Source: Thiopseudomonas denitrificans
Lineage (GTDB): Bacteria > Pseudomonadota > Gammaproteobacteria > Pseudomonadales > Pseudomonadaceae
DNA length: 64,000 nt
Assembly (NCBI RefSeq): GCF_002866065.1
Contig: NZ_LNJZ01000001.1
Span: 1 to 64,000, forward strand
Direction: 5' to 3'
A program made the position numbers and the translations under genes. Under the pieces are notes generated by a model that searched no databases, was not told the DNA's origin, and was given only the letters and a program-made list of their open reading frames with translations. Numbering within the stretch: the first letter of the stretch is position 1; each line of letters opens with the position of its first letter. Positions 8,479 to 18,813 of the stretch are shown piece by piece.

Positions 8479-10419
8479 ATGAGCCGTCAGGATGCCTTTG
8501 CCAAGGCCGGTCGTGATGCTGTGCAACAAAACATTCAGGGTACGCTGGATTTTTTCCGGCAGTTTCCGCCGTTCGACGCCATGGAGCCCGCCGAACTCGG
8601 TCTGCTGGTAGAAAATTGCGTGCTGCGGTTTTATGCCCAGGGCGAGAGCGTGATCAGCCCGGCTGACGGCCCGGTCGAGCACCTGTACATCATCAAGCAG
8701 GGGCGGGTGTATGGCGAGCGTAGCAAGGGCCAGGACGTCGGTGACGAGACGATCTTCGAACTGGGTGTCGGCGAATGCTTCCCCATGGCCGCCTTGCTGG
8801 GTGAACGGGCGACACGCACCCTGCATACGGCGGACGAGGACACCTTCTGCTTTTTGCTGACCAAGGACGCCTTTGTCAAACTGATGTCACGTAGTGACAC
8901 CTTCCGTGATTTTTGTGTACGTGGCATCAGCAGCCTGCTCGACCAGGTCAACGTACAGGTACAGAACCGCGCAGCAGAATCCCTCGGTTCGCAGATTTCC
9001 ATGGATACACCACTGTCCCAGCTGTCATCGATGCGCGAGCCGGTCACCTGTCCGGCATCGACTCCGCTGCATGAAGCGGTCCAGACCATGCATGAAGCCC
9101 AGGTTGGCAGCATCATGATCGCCAACGAACTGCTACAGCCTCAGGGCATCTTCACCCTGCGTGATCTGCGCCGGGTGATTGCCGATCCCAATACCGACCT
9201 GCGCCAGCCGATGCAACAGGTCATGACCCCGAATCCGTTCAGCCTGTCACCGGACGCCACCGCTTTTGATGCCGCCCTGGCGATGACCGAGCGGCACATT
9301 GCCCATGTCTGTCTGGTGCGTGACGGCAAGCTGGTCGGCATGGTATCCGAGCGTGACCTGTTCTCGTTACGCCGGGTCGATCTGGTCAGTCTGGCCCGTA
9401 CCGTGCGTACCGCGCCCAGTCTGGAAAAGCTGGTGCAGATGCGCCAGGACGTGAAAGCGATGGTTGAGCGCATGATTGCCCATGGTGCCAGCCCCGAGCA
9501 GGTAACCCGGCTGATCACCCTGCTTAACGATCACACCAGCTGCCGGATCATCGAGCTAGTGCTGGAAAAACACGGCAACCCGGACATCAAATTCAGCTGG
9601 ATGGTGTTTGGCAGCGAGGGTCGCAAGGAACAGACCCTGCATACCGACCAGGACAATGGCATCCTGTTCGAGGCGGCCAGTATCGAAGAGGCCAATGCAA
9701 TCCGCCAGAAGCTGTTGCCGATCGCCCGCGAGATCAACGTGGCGCTGGATGATTGTGGTTTTACCCTGTGCCGGGGCAACTTCATGGCCGGCAATGCCGA
9801 GTTCTGCCTGTCACGCCGGGAGTGGCTGGTCCGTTACCAGAAAATGATGCGCGACGCGACCGCACAGAACATGCAGTTTGCCGGTGTGCACTTTGACCTG
9901 CGCTGTATTTGGGGGCCGGAGCAACCCTGTGTCGAGCTGCACCGCCAGGTGGTTGCCATGGTTGCCGCTGATAGCGTCTTCCAGCGTGTGCTGGCGGAAA
10001 GCGCCCTGCTCAACCGCCCGCCACTGGGCGGGCTGTTCCGCAATTTCACCCTGAGCAAGAAGGGTGCCGAAAAAGACAGCCTCGACCTCAAGGTCAAGGG
10101 GCTGGCACCCTTTGTCGAAAGCATGCGGGTGCTGGCCCTGAGCCAGGGTATCGAAGCCACCAGTACGCTGGAGCGCATCCGCCAGCTGGTGGGGCGTGGC
10201 ATCATCGACCGGCTGGATGGCGACGCTTATGCCGAAGCCTATCATTTCATCCAGCTGATCCGCATGCAGCAGCATCACCAGCAGGCAGCCCAGGGGCTGA
10301 CCTATAGCAACCTGATCTACCCGGACGAGCTCAACACTCTGGACCGCAGGATCTTGCGCGAGTCGTTCCGTCAGGCGCAGCGAATCCAGAACAGCCTGGC
10401 GCTCAGGTACCAGCTGTGA
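8479..10419 (+). CDS. cNMP-binding/CBS/DUF294 nucleotidyltransferase-like protein
   Basis: A 646-residue predicted signalling protein. An N-terminal cyclic-nucleotide-binding fold (about 15-135; SPADGPVEHLYIIKQGRVYG) is followed by two CBS domains (about 155-285). Next comes a DUF294 nucleotidyltransferase domain with the GlnD-like motif GSEGRKEQTLHTDQDNG near 377-393, and a C-terminal substrate-binding helical region. The two Asp residues in TDQD are the expected metal ligands, so the domain looks active. The ATG at 8479 is chosen for GGAGGAAAG 6-12 nt upstream. Its stop overlaps the exonuclease start (GTGA), so the pair is translationally coupled. The same pair lies near acetate uptake genes in P. 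aeruginosa. Target and nucleotide are unknown. Confidence 0.85.
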   Translation: MSRQDAFAKAGRDAVQQNIQGTLDFFRQFPPFDAMEPAELGLLVENCVLRFYAQGESVISPADGPVEHLYIIKQGRVYGERSKGQDVGDETIFELGVGECFPMAALLGERATRTLHTADEDTFCFLLTKDAFVKLMSRSDTFRDFCVRGISSLLDQVNVQVQNRAAESLGSQISMDTPLSQLSSMREPVTCPASTPLHEAVQTMHEAQVGSIMIANELLQPQGIFTLRDLRRVIADPNTDLRQPMQQVMTPNPFSLSPDATAFDAALAMTERHIAHVCLVRDGKLVGMVSERDLFSLRRVDLVSLARTVRTAPSLEKLVQMRQDVKAMVERMIAHGASPEQVTRLITLLNDHTSCRIIELVLEKHGNPDIKFSWMVFGSEGRKEQTLHTDQDNGILFEAASIEEANAIRQKLLPIAREINVALDDCGFTLCRGNFMAGNAEFCLSRREWLVRYQKMMRDATAQNMQFAGVHFDLRCIWGPEQPCVELHRQVVAMVAADSVFQRVLAESALLNRPPLGGLFRNFTLSKKGAEKDSLDLKVKGLAPFVESMRVLALSQGIEATSTLERIRQLVGRGIIDRLDGDAYAEAYHFIQLIRMQQHHQQAAQGLTYSNLIYPDELNTLDRRILRESFRQAQRIQNSLALRYQL

Positions 10420-11117
10420 GCCTGCTCAAGTGGTTGTTCCGTCGTCCCGAAGTCAACCAGCAGGACCAGCAGCGCTTGCAGGCATTGCCGGCGGCAGCGA
10501 TGCCGGGCGAGCAATTGTTGACGCAGCAGCGTTTTGTGGTGGTTGATCTTGAGGCGACCGGCCTGCATACCGGGCGGGACAAGATACTGTCGATTGGCGC
10601 GGTTACCGTAGAGCACAACGGCATCGCGATGGGCCAGCAGTTCGAGCGTACCCTCAAGCGCCGTGAGGTCAAGGTCAACGAGGCGGTGCTGATTCATCAG
10701 ATCGCGCCCAGCGAGCTGGCCACCGGCATTCGGCCCAAGACCGCACTGCTGGATTTTCTTGAATTTGTTGATGATTGCCCGCTGGTGGCGTTTCATGCCG
10801 GTTTTGACCAGCGTCTGCTGCAGCGGGAATTGAGGGACTTTTTTGGCTACAACTTCAAGCATCCCTTCTTTGATCTGGCCGAGGTTGCACCGCTGCTCAA
10901 TCCGGATCACTGCATGCGCCAGCCGCGCATGGATGACTGGATCGACTACTTCAAGCTGAACGTGATGCAAAGGCACAATGCAGCAGCGGATGCGTTGGCC
11001 ACCGCCGAATTGCTGCTGATTTTCATCAACCAGGCACAGAAACAGGGAATCCTGACCCTCAAGCAGCTGGACACAGCCTTGCATAACTGGCGCCGGCGCC
11101 AGGGCAGCAGCATGTAA
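10416..11117 (+). CDS. DnaQ-like 3'-5' exonuclease
   Basis: A 233-residue DEDDh exonuclease resembling the epsilon proofreading subunit, but encoded with the cNMP/CBS/DUF294 gene and not with a polymerase. Exo I is FVVVDLEATGLHTG (Asp43, Glu45), Exo II is in LVAFHAGFDQRLL, and Exo III is HNAAADALATA near 187. All catalytic residues are present. The GTG at 10416 overlaps the previous stop by 4 nt. What it degrades is unknown. The tight coupling suggests it works on, or limits, a nucleotide product connected with its partner, which is inference. RNase T-like or general DNA repair roles are alternatives. Confidence 0.85.
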   Translation: MSLLKWLFRRPEVNQQDQQRLQALPAAAMPGEQLLTQQRFVVVDLEATGLHTGRDKILSIGAVTVEHNGIAMGQQFERTLKRREVKVNEAVLIHQIAPSELATGIRPKTALLDFLEFVDDCPLVAFHAGFDQRLLQRELRDFFGYNFKHPFFDLAEVAPLLNPDHCMRQPRMDDWIDYFKLNVMQRHNAAADALATAELLLIFINQAQKQGILTLKQLDTALHNWRRRQGSSM

Positions 11118-11190
11118 TCAGCCTGTATTTTTTCTCCGGCCTGCCGATAACCTGATGCGAGAATGATATCAGGGCAATGCCCCAGAGGTT

Positions 11191-12315
11191 ATGGCAATGC
11201 ACATAGTTGCCAGTGACGGATTGCAGTTCCGTACCGAACATTCCAAGGTGTTTGGCCGCGAAGTCAGTGAAACGCTGGACTTCAGCAGCGGCAACCAGCG
11301 GATTCAATACCAGCGCCACGAGCGGGAAACCTTTGCCAGTGCCGAGTTGCGTGAAGCCTCGGTCAGTTTCGGCGAGCCGAAAATTTCGCGGCAGGCGCTT
11401 GAGCGCTATGCCGACAGCCTGCCAGCGGCTAGTGCCAGCACTGAAGAAGAAAATCTGCTTGATTTTGATCTGGATGAGGCCGAGCTGGGAAACCTGCGCC
11501 TGTTGTTGGCCGCTCTGGCACGGCTTAATGGCGAGTTTGAGCGCTTTGCCGGCATGTACGAAAGCGCCGTCAGCAGCCATCAGCTGGGAGCCTCACTGGG
11601 CTCTGCTGGCAGCACGGCAGCTGTTGCGCCTGCCGCACGGGGTGGTGCGCCAGGCGCATCCCTGAGCTACGACTACCACGTCACCCAATGGCAGGAAGAA
11701 CAGCTCAAATTCAGCGGCTCGGGGCAGGTAACCACCGCAGACGGCCGCACCATCGATATGAGCCTCGAGCTGCAGATGCAGCACAGCCAGTACAGTCACG
11801 AATCGGTCAGCATCCGCGCCGGTGCCCGCCTGCAGGACCCTCTGGTCATCAACTATGGTGGTAATGCCGTCGGCCTGACCAGCCAGACCATGCAGTTCGA
11901 TCTGGATGCCGATGGCCGCAAGGACACACTGGCGATGCTGGCCAATGGTAGCGCCTACCTTGCGCTGGACAAGAATGGCAATGGCAAGATTGACGATGGC
12001 CGTGAACTGTTTGGTGCCATCACCGGCAATGGCTTTACCGAGCTGGCTGGCCATGACGATGACGGCAACGGTTTCATCGACAGTGGTGATGCGGTATTCG
12101 AGAGCCTGAAATTGTGGATTCCCGACCAGAACGGCCAGGGCCGGCTGATCGGCCTGAAGGAAGCCGGCATCGGCGCACTGGCGCTAAAGCATGCCGAAGG
12201 CGGCTTTGACCTGATTGCCAATGGCGAGCTGCAGGGCCAGGTGCGTAGTACCGGGCTATTCCTCTTCGAAGACGGCCGGGTCGGCAGCATGCAGCAGATT
12301 GACCTTGTGATGTGA
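11191..12315 (+). CDS. EF-hand-like calcium-binding hypothetical protein
   Basis: A 374-residue protein of unknown function. The N-terminal half has no family I recognise (acidic, with an alanine/glycine-rich linker near 140-155). The C-terminal half carries three calcium-loop-like motifs: DLDADGRKDTLA (about 232), DKNGNGKIDDGREL (about 255) and DDDGNGFIDSGDAVF (about 290). They resemble VCBS/dockerin-type Asp-rich loops. No signal peptide or membrane segment is seen, so an extracellular fate would need a non-classical route. AGAGG lies just before the ATG at 11191; an ATG two codons later is also possible. It stands alone between the exonuclease gene and a REP cluster. Confidence 0.65.
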   Translation: MAMHIVASDGLQFRTEHSKVFGREVSETLDFSSGNQRIQYQRHERETFASAELREASVSFGEPKISRQALERYADSLPAASASTEEENLLDFDLDEAELGNLRLLLAALARLNGEFERFAGMYESAVSSHQLGASLGSAGSTAAVAPAARGGAPGASLSYDYHVTQWQEEQLKFSGSGQVTTADGRTIDMSLELQMQHSQYSHESVSIRAGARLQDPLVINYGGNAVGLTSQTMQFDLDADGRKDTLAMLANGSAYLALDKNGNGKIDDGRELFGAITGNGFTELAGHDDDGNGFIDSGDAVFESLKLWIPDQNGQGRLIGLKEAGIGALALKHAEGGFDLIANGELQGQVRSTGLFLFEDGRVGSMQQIDLVM

Positions 12316-12320
12316 GATCC

Positions 12321-12495
12321 GTAGGTGCGAATTTATTCGCACACCCGCACAACGTCATGTGTGCGAATGAATTCGCAGTTGCGTGCGGCTGCCGGGATAT
12401 TGTTGTAGGTACGAATTTATTCGTACATGAAAGCGGCTCGCCGGTACTGTGCGAAGGCGGCTCGCTGGTATTGTGCGAATGAATTCGCACCTACA
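12321..12495. repeat. Double REP cluster with a 24-bp tandem repeat, cluster 4
   Basis: Head 12321-12343 (GTGCGAAT arms) is followed by a decayed tail near 12359-12378 that lost its CACC end. A second head, 12405-12427, has core GTACGAATTTATTCGTAC, and a second tail lies at 12472-12495. Between the second head and tail a 24-bp unit beginning GCGGCTCG is repeated (12433-12456 and 12457-12480). Each unit ends in TGTGCGAA, the start of a tail, so a partial tail was duplicated. Confidence 0.85.
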
Positions 12496-12498
12496 TTT

Positions 12499-14067
12499 TT
12501 AGCCCCACTGTTCCATGTATTGGTCAAAATCCATCTGTGGCTCGGCCTCGATGGCCTGCTGGGCGGCGATGGAATCGGTTGCCAACTGGTGATAACGGGC
12601 CCGAATATCCTCGTCCAGCGGCATGCTGCGCAACCGGTCGGCATGCTCGCGGCTCAGTTGCAGGGCCAGCTCGGCAAAGCTGCAGTTGCGCTGGCGCATG
12701 TTTTCCAGCACCTGTGCCGAAGGCGTCAGGCTGGCATCGTCCAGTCGCGCCCGCAGCGGCGCCAGGCTCTGCACGTGCCCGTCGGTGCCATAGGCGCGGT
12801 CGAGCAGTTCGGCACAGGGCTGAATGGCATCCAGCAGCTGCTGTCCCCAGTCCGCCAGCGCCACTGGCTGGCCATTGTTGTCCACCAGTTGCAGGCCCGG
12901 CTCGCGGCCACGGTTGACCACATCCATGAAGTTCTGGCGGATCTGCGGGCAATCGTTGCCAGCCAGCAGCGGGCTGTCCTCCAGGGCGCAATACAGCAGG
13001 AAACTGTCCATGAAGCGTGCCTGCTCAAGGTCGATGCCCAGCGGCAGGAAGGGGTTGATGTCGACGCAGCGGGCTTCCACGTACTGGATGCCGCGCTTGA
13101 TCAGCGCCTCCACCGGACGCTCGTCACCCTCGGTGATGCGCTTGGGACGGATGGTCGAGTAGTACTCGTTCTCGATCTGCAGGATGTTGGTGTTGATCTG
13201 CTGCCACTGCCCGTCGGCATCATGGGTGCCCATGGCGACATAGCCGGGGTAGGGGGTGCTGACGGCCTTGAGCAGGCTGTCGGTGTAGTTCTGCAGGTTG
13301 TTGTAGCAGGGCGTGATGCCGGCCTGGGCGTTGCTCTGGTAGCCCAGATCGCTCATGCGCAGGCTGGTGGCCCAGGGCAGGTAGAAGGTCTCGTCATCGA
13401 AACGCTCGAGCTTGTGCCCGGGAATGTCGCGTACAAAACTGGCATCCACCGCCGGCGAGGCGCCGAACAGGTACATCAGCAGCCAGCTGTAGCGGCGGAA
13501 GTTGCGCGTCATGGCGATGTAGCGTTCGGACTGGTAGTCCTGCAGTGATTGCGCGTCACCGTCGGCCTGCTGCAGGCGCGCCCACAGCTGTTCGGGAATG
13601 GAGAAGTTGTAATGGATGCCGGCAATGCACTGCATGGTCTTGCCATAGCGCAGCGCCAGGCCGAGACGGTACAGATACTTGAATTTGCCAACCGTGGAGT
13701 CGCCATAACGGGCGATCGGGATATCCGCTTCCGGTGGCAGCCGGCAGGGCATCGACGGGCTCCACAGCAGCTCCTCACCCAGCACGCTGTGAGTGAAACG
13801 GTGGATCTGCTCCAGCTCGTCCAGTGTGGTGGCCGAGTCCGGATAGGCTTTGGTGATGAATTCAAGCAGGGGCTCGGCGTAGTCGGTGGTGATGCTGGCG
13901 TGGGTCAGGGTGGAGCCCAAGGCGGCCGGATGGCCGGTCAGGGCCAGATCGCCGTTGCCGGTCACGCGCAGGGATTCGCGCTCGATGCCATGCAGGCAGC
14001 CGCGCAGCAGTGGGGTGATGTCGCTTTGCTGCAGCAGCTGCAGACGCTGGGAATAGGTGGAATGCAA
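12499..14067 (-). CDS. gshA: Glutamate-cysteine ligase
   Basis: Joins glutamate and cysteine through the gamma-carboxyl with ATP, the first and limiting step of glutathione synthesis, in the cytoplasm. The 522-residue product matches the proteobacterial GshA type (about 518-530). It opens [16 protein letters not shown] and has [13 protein letters not shown] near 24, the ATP/Glu-binding region. FVRDIPGH, YEWGxR-like aromatic stretches and [15 protein letters not shown] in the middle and C-terminal part are also typical. The start at 14067 has GAGGAAG upstream. tex lies 73 bp upstream on the same strand with no terminator visible between them, so tex-gshA may be one transcript. Confidence 0.95.
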   Translation of the reverse strand: MHSTYSQRLQLLQQSDITPLLRGCLHGIERESLRVTGNGDLALTGHPAALGSTLTHASITTDYAEPLLEFITKAYPDSATTLDELEQIHRFTHSVLGEELLWSPSMPCRLPPEADIPIARYGDSTVGKFKYLYRLGLALRYGKTMQCIAGIHYNFSIPEQLWARLQQADGDAQSLQDYQSERYIAMTRNFRRYSWLLMYLFGASPAVDASFVRDIPGHKLERFDDETFYLPWATSLRMSDLGYQSNAQAGITPCYNNLQNYTDSLLKAVSTPYPGYVAMGTHDADGQWQQINTNILQIENEYYSTIRPKRITEGDERPVEALIKRGIQYVEARCVDINPFLPLGIDLEQARFMDSFLLYCALEDSPLLAGNDCPQIRQNFMDVVNRGREPGLQLVDNNGQPVALADWGQQLLDAIQPCAELLDRAYGTDGHVQSLAPLRARLDDASLTPSAQVLENMRQRNCSFAELALQLSREHADRLRSMPLDEDIRARYHQLATDSIAAQQAIEAEPQMDFDQYMEQWG

Positions 14068-14140
14068 AGGAACTTCCTCGAATCACTACGGTGCCGGCTG
14101 CCACTGTACCAGCGAAGTGCTGCAGTGACAGCCGTGGCGG

Positions 14141-16459
14141 TTATTTTTTCTTGATTTTTCCGGCGTTGGCGAACAGTGAGGCCATGGTGCCGCCACCACT
14201 GTTTTTGTCGCTGGCGGGACGTGTGCGCGGGCTCTCGTTGCGCTGCCGGTTCTCGCGGGGAGGTCGCTGTGACGGGCTGTTGCGCGACTCGCCGGGCTCG
14301 TCCGACAGGCGCATGCTCAGAGCGATGCGTTTGCGTGGAATGTCCACCTCCATCACCCTGACCTTGACGATGTCGCCGGCCTTGACCACCGTGTGCGGGT
14401 CCTGCACGAAGCGGTCAGCCAGAGCCGAGATATGTACCAGACCGTCCTGATGCACGCCGATATCGACAAAGGCACCGAAGTTGGTGACGTTGGTGACCAC
14501 GCCCTCCAGCAGCATGCCGGGCTTCAGGTCTTTCAGATCCTCGACGCCATCCTGGAAGGCGGCGGTCTTGAACTCGGGGCGCGGGTCGCGGCCGGGCTTG
14601 TCCAGCTCGGCCAGAATGTCGGTGACGGTGGGCAGGCCGAAGCTTTCGTCAGTGAACCGTTTTGGATCGAGCTGCTTCAGAAACGCCGAATCGCCAATCA
14701 GCGAACGGATGTCACGCCCGGTATCCTCGGCAATGCGCTTGACCAGCGGATAGGCTTCCGGGTGCACGGCGGAGGCATCCAGCGGGTTGCTGCCGTTCAT
14801 CACGCGCAAAAAGCCCGCCGCCTGCTCAAAGGTCTTTTCGCCCAGCCGGGGCACCTTTTTCAGCTGGCTGCGGCTGGTGAAAGCGCCGTTGGCATCGCGA
14901 AACTCCACTATATTGTTGGCCAGTGTGCTGTTCAGACCGGAAATACGGGTCAGCAGCGCCGCCGAGGCGGTGTTCACATCTACCCCCACGGCGTTCACAC
15001 AGTCCTCCACCGTGGCATCCAGCGACCGGGCCAGCTGCACCTGTGACACATCGTGCTGGTACTGGCCTACACCAATGGATTTGGGGTCGATCTTGACCAG
15101 CTCGGCCAGCGGATCTTGCAGGCGACGGCCAATGGACACCGCACCGCGCAGCGAAACGTCCAGCTCGGGAAATTCCTTCGCCGCCAGCTCGGAAGCGGAA
15201 TACACCGAAGCTCCAGCCTCGCTGACCATGATTTTCTGCATGCGTAGCTGCGGCATGCCCTTGACCAGTTCGCCCGCCAGTTTGTCGGTTTCGCGGCTGG
15301 CGGTACCGTTGCCGATGGCGATTAGCTCCACCTGATGCTGCTGGCACAGTGCGCCCAGCGTAGCCAGACTCTGGTTCCACTTGTTCTGGGGTGCATGGGG
15401 GAAAATGGTATCGGTGGCCAGCAGCTTGCCGGTCTCGTCCATCACCGCCACCTTGCAGCCGGTACGCAGGCCGGGGTCGAGCGCCAAAGTGCGGCGTGGA
15501 CCAGCTGGGGCGGCCAGCAACAGGTCGTGCAGGTTACGGGCGAATACGCTAATGGCTTCGGTCTCGGCCTGCTCGCGCAGGCTGCCGAACAGGTCGGTTT
15601 CCAGATGGGTGGACAGCTTGATGCGCCAGGTCCAGCGCACCACCTCGGCCAGCCAGGCATCGGCGGGACGGCCGTGGTTCTCGATACCAAACTGTTTGGC
15701 GACCATCGCTTCACAGGGATGCATGATGGCGTCCGGCTCGCCCAGTACCAGCGACAGGCTGAGGATGCCCTCGTTGCGGCCACGGAACATCGCCAGCGCG
15801 CGGTGTGATGGCACCGACTTGAGCGGCTCGTCATGCTCGAAATAGTCGGCAAATTTGGCACCTTCCTGCTCCTTGCCGGTAGCCACACGGCTGCTCAGCC
15901 TGGCATCGCTGTGCAAGGTGTTGCGCAGGCGCTCCAGCAGATCGGCGTCCTCGGCAAAGCGCTCCATCAGGATGTACTTGGCACCTTCCAGCACGGCTTT
16001 CACATCGGCAAAGCCGTTGTCGGGCTGGATGAAGCGTTCGGCTTCGGTCTCGGGGTGCAGGGTCGGGTCGGCAAACAACGCATCGGCCAGCTCGCCCAGA
16101 CCGGCTTCCAGCGCGATCTGGCCCTTGGTACGACGCTTTTTCTTGTAGGGCAGGTAAAGGTCTTCCAGGCGCACCTTGGTGTCGGCGGCAAGAATGTCGT
16201 TTTTCAGCCCGGGGGTCAGCTTGCCCTGCTCGTCGATGCTGGCCAGAATGCTGACGCGGCGTTCTTCCAGTTCGCGCAGGTAGCGCAGCCGCTCTTCCAG
16301 CGTGCGCAGCTGGGTATCGTCCAGGCTGCCGGTGACTTCTTTGCGGTAACGGGCGATGAAGGGCACGGTCGAGCCTTCGTCCAGCAATGCTACTGCGGCG
16401 GCCACATTGCGGGTGACCACGCCCAGCTCTTCGGCGATTTTGGCATTGATGTCGAGCAT
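14141..16459 (-). CDS. tex: Transcription accessory protein Tex
   Basis: A 772-residue nucleic-acid-binding protein acting with transcription; in other bacteria it affects toxin expression and transcription-complex recycling. It has the N-terminal Tex helical region ([14 protein letters not shown]), an YqgF-like RNase-H fold ([16 protein letters not shown]), helix-hairpin-helix repeats ([17 protein letters not shown]) and a C-terminal S1 RNA-binding domain ([26 protein letters not shown]). A basic, low-complexity tail ([12 protein letters not shown]) ends it. The ATG at 16459 is chosen for the conserved N-terminus; upstream in-frame codons would add 49 unlikely residues. It diverges from ompR. 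Confidence 0.95.
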   Translation of the reverse strand: MLDINAKIAEELGVVTRNVAAAVALLDEGSTVPFIARYRKEVTGSLDDTQLRTLEERLRYLRELEERRVSILASIDEQGKLTPGLKNDILAADTKVRLEDLYLPYKKKRRTKGQIALEAGLGELADALFADPTLHPETEAERFIQPDNGFADVKAVLEGAKYILMERFAEDADLLERLRNTLHSDARLSSRVATGKEQEGAKFADYFEHDEPLKSVPSHRALAMFRGRNEGILSLSLVLGEPDAIMHPCEAMVAKQFGIENHGRPADAWLAEVVRWTWRIKLSTHLETDLFGSLREQAETEAISVFARNLHDLLLAAPAGPRRTLALDPGLRTGCKVAVMDETGKLLATDTIFPHAPQNKWNQSLATLGALCQQHQVELIAIGNGTASRETDKLAGELVKGMPQLRMQKIMVSEAGASVYSASELAAKEFPELDVSLRGAVSIGRRLQDPLAELVKIDPKSIGVGQYQHDVSQVQLARSLDATVEDCVNAVGVDVNTASAALLTRISGLNSTLANNIVEFRDANGAFTSRSQLKKVPRLGEKTFEQAAGFLRVMNGSNPLDASAVHPEAYPLVKRIAEDTGRDIRSLIGDSAFLKQLDPKRFTDESFGLPTVTDILAELDKPGRDPRPEFKTAAFQDGVEDLKDLKPGMLLEGVVTNVTNFGAFVDIGVHQDGLVHISALADRFVQDPHTVVKAGDIVKVRVMEVDIPRKRIALSMRLSDEPGESRNSPSQRPPRENRQRNESPRTRPASDKNSGGGTMASLFANAGKIKKK

Positions 16460-16740
16460 GAAAAACCTGTGTGTCAGAACGAAACCGGCAATTATAGGCC
16501 AGCCCCGGGGTTTTGAGTAGCAACAACCGGGGCCGGGCAGTTTGCGCAGGGTGGCAACCGGCGGGGCACCCGGGTGACTCAATCGATGCTCCGGGCGAGT
16601 GGACATGAGCCATTTACCGGCCTGTAAGATTTGCTAACAAAGGTTGCTGCCGGACACTGCCTGTTTGCAGGCATAATTGTTCCTTTTATAGCCGGAAGGC
16701 CGGACGATTTGCGGGCTGGCAGTACTATTGAGGGCGTAAC

Positions 16741-17457
16741 ATGAGCGACGGTGAAAAAATCCTGATCGTGGATGACGATGCACGTTTGCGCGGTTTGCTG
16801 GAGCGCTTTCTGGACGAGCATGGTTATCGTGTGCGCAGCGTCGAGAATGTAGGGCAAATGGAACGCATCCTGCAGCGCGAACACTTCAATCTGCTGGTGC
16901 TGGACCTGATGCTGCCCGATGAGGACGGGCTCTCCGCCTGCCGCCGTTTGCGCGCATCCGGCAACCGCATTCCGGTCATCATGCTGACTGCCCGGGGTGA
17001 TGAGTCCAGCCGTATCGAGGGGCTGGAGCTTGGTGCTGACGACTATCTGGCCAAGCCGTTCAACCCCCGCGAGCTGCTGGCACGAATCCGCGCCGTGTTG
17101 CGACGGCTGGAGAACGACGTGCCGGGCGCGCCGACCACCAGCGAGCAGGAAGTCACCTTTGGCGAATACCGGCTGTCGCTGTCCACACGCGAACTGCACA
17201 AGGGTGATGACTCCCCCTACATGTTGACCACTGGCGAATTTGCCGTACTCAAGGTGCTGGTGCAGCACCCGCGTGAAACCCTGAGCCGTGATAAACTGAT
17301 GAACCTGGCGCGCGGCCGCGAATGGGATGCGCTGGAGCGCTCGATTGACGTGCAGATTTCCCGTCTGCGCCGGGTCATCGAGCCCGACCCTTCAAGGCCG
17401 CGCTATATCCAGACTGTCTGGGGCGCGGGCTATGTCTTTGTGCCCGACGGAGACTGA
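16741..17457 (+). CDS. ompR: Response regulator OmpR
   Basis: A 238-residue DNA-binding response regulator, partner of EnvZ, answering osmotic or envelope conditions. The receiver domain has the acidic pair near 11-13 (IVDDDA), the phosphorylated Asp55 in LLVLDLMLPDEDG, the switch Thr in MLTARG and the conserved Lys in YLAKPFNP. The C-terminal winged helix has RVIEPDPSRPRYIQTVWGAGYVF, typical of OmpR/PhoB. GAGGG sits about 6 nt before the ATG. The envZ start follows after 3 nt, so the two are co-transcribed. The target genes in this organism are not visible here. Confidence 0.95.
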   Translation: MSDGEKILIVDDDARLRGLLERFLDEHGYRVRSVENVGQMERILQREHFNLLVLDLMLPDEDGLSACRRLRASGNRIPVIMLTARGDESSRIEGLELGADDYLAKPFNPRELLARIRAVLRRLENDVPGAPTTSEQEVTFGEYRLSLSTRELHKGDDSPYMLTTGEFAVLKVLVQHPRETLSRDKLMNLARGREWDALERSIDVQISRLRRVIEPDPSRPRYIQTVWGAGYVFVPDGD

Positions 17458-17460
17458 CCC

Positions 17461-18813
17461 TTGGTCGTCTGGTATCCGCGCAGTTTCTTTGGTCGCCTGC
17501 TTGGCATGGTGTTGCTGGCGGTGCTGTTTTCCAAGGCGCTGACGCTGATCTATCTGCTGCTCAATGATGATGTGCTGGTTGACCGGCAATACAGTCATGG
17601 TGCGGCCCTGACCCTGCGCGCCTACTGGGCGGCACCGGCCAGCGAACAGCAGGGCGTGGCCGAGGCTGCCGGCTTGCAGCTGGTGCGTGAGCACCATGTG
17701 CCGGAAGGCGAGCGGCAATGGCCCTATAGCGATATTTTCATTGAGCAGATGAAGGCCGAGCTGGGCGAGGACACGCGTGTACGCATCAGCGTGCAGACGC
17801 CGCCCTCGTTGTATGTCAATGCGCCTTCGCTGGGGCCGGACTGGATCCGCATTCCCCTGTATCCGCACCCGTTGCGCGGCCAGCGTTTGTGGAACCTGTT
17901 TGGCTGGTTTCTCGGCATCGGCGTGTTGTCCACCGCGGCGGCCTGGCTGTTTGTGCGCCAGTTCAGTGCGCCACTCAAGCGGCTGGTGATCGTGGCCCGG
18001 CAATTCGGTGAGGGGCGCAGCGTGCGCTTGCCGGTGGAGGCCGATACCGCCAGCGAGATGGCCGAGGTGTATCACGCCTTCAACCAGATGACCGACAACA
18101 TCGAGCAGTCCAACCGCGAGCGCGAACTGATGCTGGCCGGCATCTCCCATGACTTGCGCACCCCTTTGACCCGCATGCGGCTGGCTCTGGCGCTGCTGGG
18201 CGAGGAAAGCGAACTGGCGCGCGACATGGTTCACGACATCGAGGACATGGACGCAATCCTGGAGCAGTTTTTGGCTTTCATCCGTGACGGTCGTGACGAG
18301 GCCAGCCAGGTCTGCGACCTGAGCGCACTGGTGCGGGAGGTGGTGCAGCCCTATCACCAGCAGGGTTACGATATCGGGCTGCAGTTGCAGGACGGCATCA
18401 CTGCGCCGCTGCGCCGCCTGTCGTTCAAGCGCATGCTGGTCAATCTGATCGAAAATGCCATTCGTTATGGCGGCTCGCGAATGCATATCACCCTTGTTGT
18501 GGACCACCAGGATTCATCCGGTCAGGCCGTGCTGACTGTACGTGATACCGGGCCGGGCATTGCCTCAAGCGATCTGTCGGGCATCTTCAATCCGTTCATC
18601 CGTGGCGACCAGGCCCGCGGCGGGCAGGGTGCGGGTCTGGGGCTGGCCATTGTGGAGCGTATTATCCGTTTGCATGCGGGGCATATCGAATTGCGCAACC
18701 ATCCGGCCGGAGGGCTTGAAGTGCAGGTCAGCCTGCCACTTGAAAACCGGCAGCAGCGGCCCAAGCTCAGGTACAAGCCAAAACCGGCAAAGAAATGGAA
18801 ACGTAATGGATAA
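17461..18813 (+). CDS. envZ: Sensor histidine kinase EnvZ
   Basis: A 450-residue inner-membrane kinase that phosphorylates OmpR. Membrane segments flank a periplasmic part: about 9-30 (GRLLGMVLLAVLFSKALTLIYLL) and about 140-162 (LWNLFGWFLGIGVLSTAAAW). A HAMP domain leads to the dimerisation helix with phospho-His near 230 (AGISHDLRTPLTRMR). The ATPase has N-box NLIENAIRYGG, G1 VRDTGPGI and G2 GAGLGLAI. Translation probably starts at TTG 17461, since GGAG lies 8 nt upstream inside the ompR end. The 3' end is a basic tail (KLRYKPKPAKKWKRNG) and overlaps hslR by 8 nt. Confidence 0.93.
   Translation: MVVWYPRSFFGRLLGMVLLAVLFSKALTLIYLLLNDDVLVDRQYSHGAALTLRAYWAAPASEQQGVAEAAGLQLVREHHVPEGERQWPYSDIFIEQMKAELGEDTRVRISVQTPPSLYVNAPSLGPDWIRIPLYPHPLRGQRLWNLFGWFLGIGVLSTAAAWLFVRQFSAPLKRLVIVARQFGEGRSVRLPVEADTASEMAEVYHAFNQMTDNIEQSNRERELMLAGISHDLRTPLTRMRLALALLGEESELARDMVHDIEDMDAILEQFLAFIRDGRDEASQVCDLSALVREVVQPYHQQGYDIGLQLQDGITAPLRRLSFKRMLVNLIENAIRYGGSRMHITLVVDHQDSSGQAVLTVRDTGPGIASSDLSGIFNPFIRGDQARGGQGAGLGLAIVERIIRLHAGHIELRNHPAGGLEVQVSLPLENRQQRPKLRYKPKPAKKWKRNG

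Noticed and set aside
12427-13548. Long plus-strand frames opposite gshA, glcB, ppk and pckA
   Set aside because: Frames antisense to strongly conserved genes are by-products of high GC codon usage; their translations show no family features.
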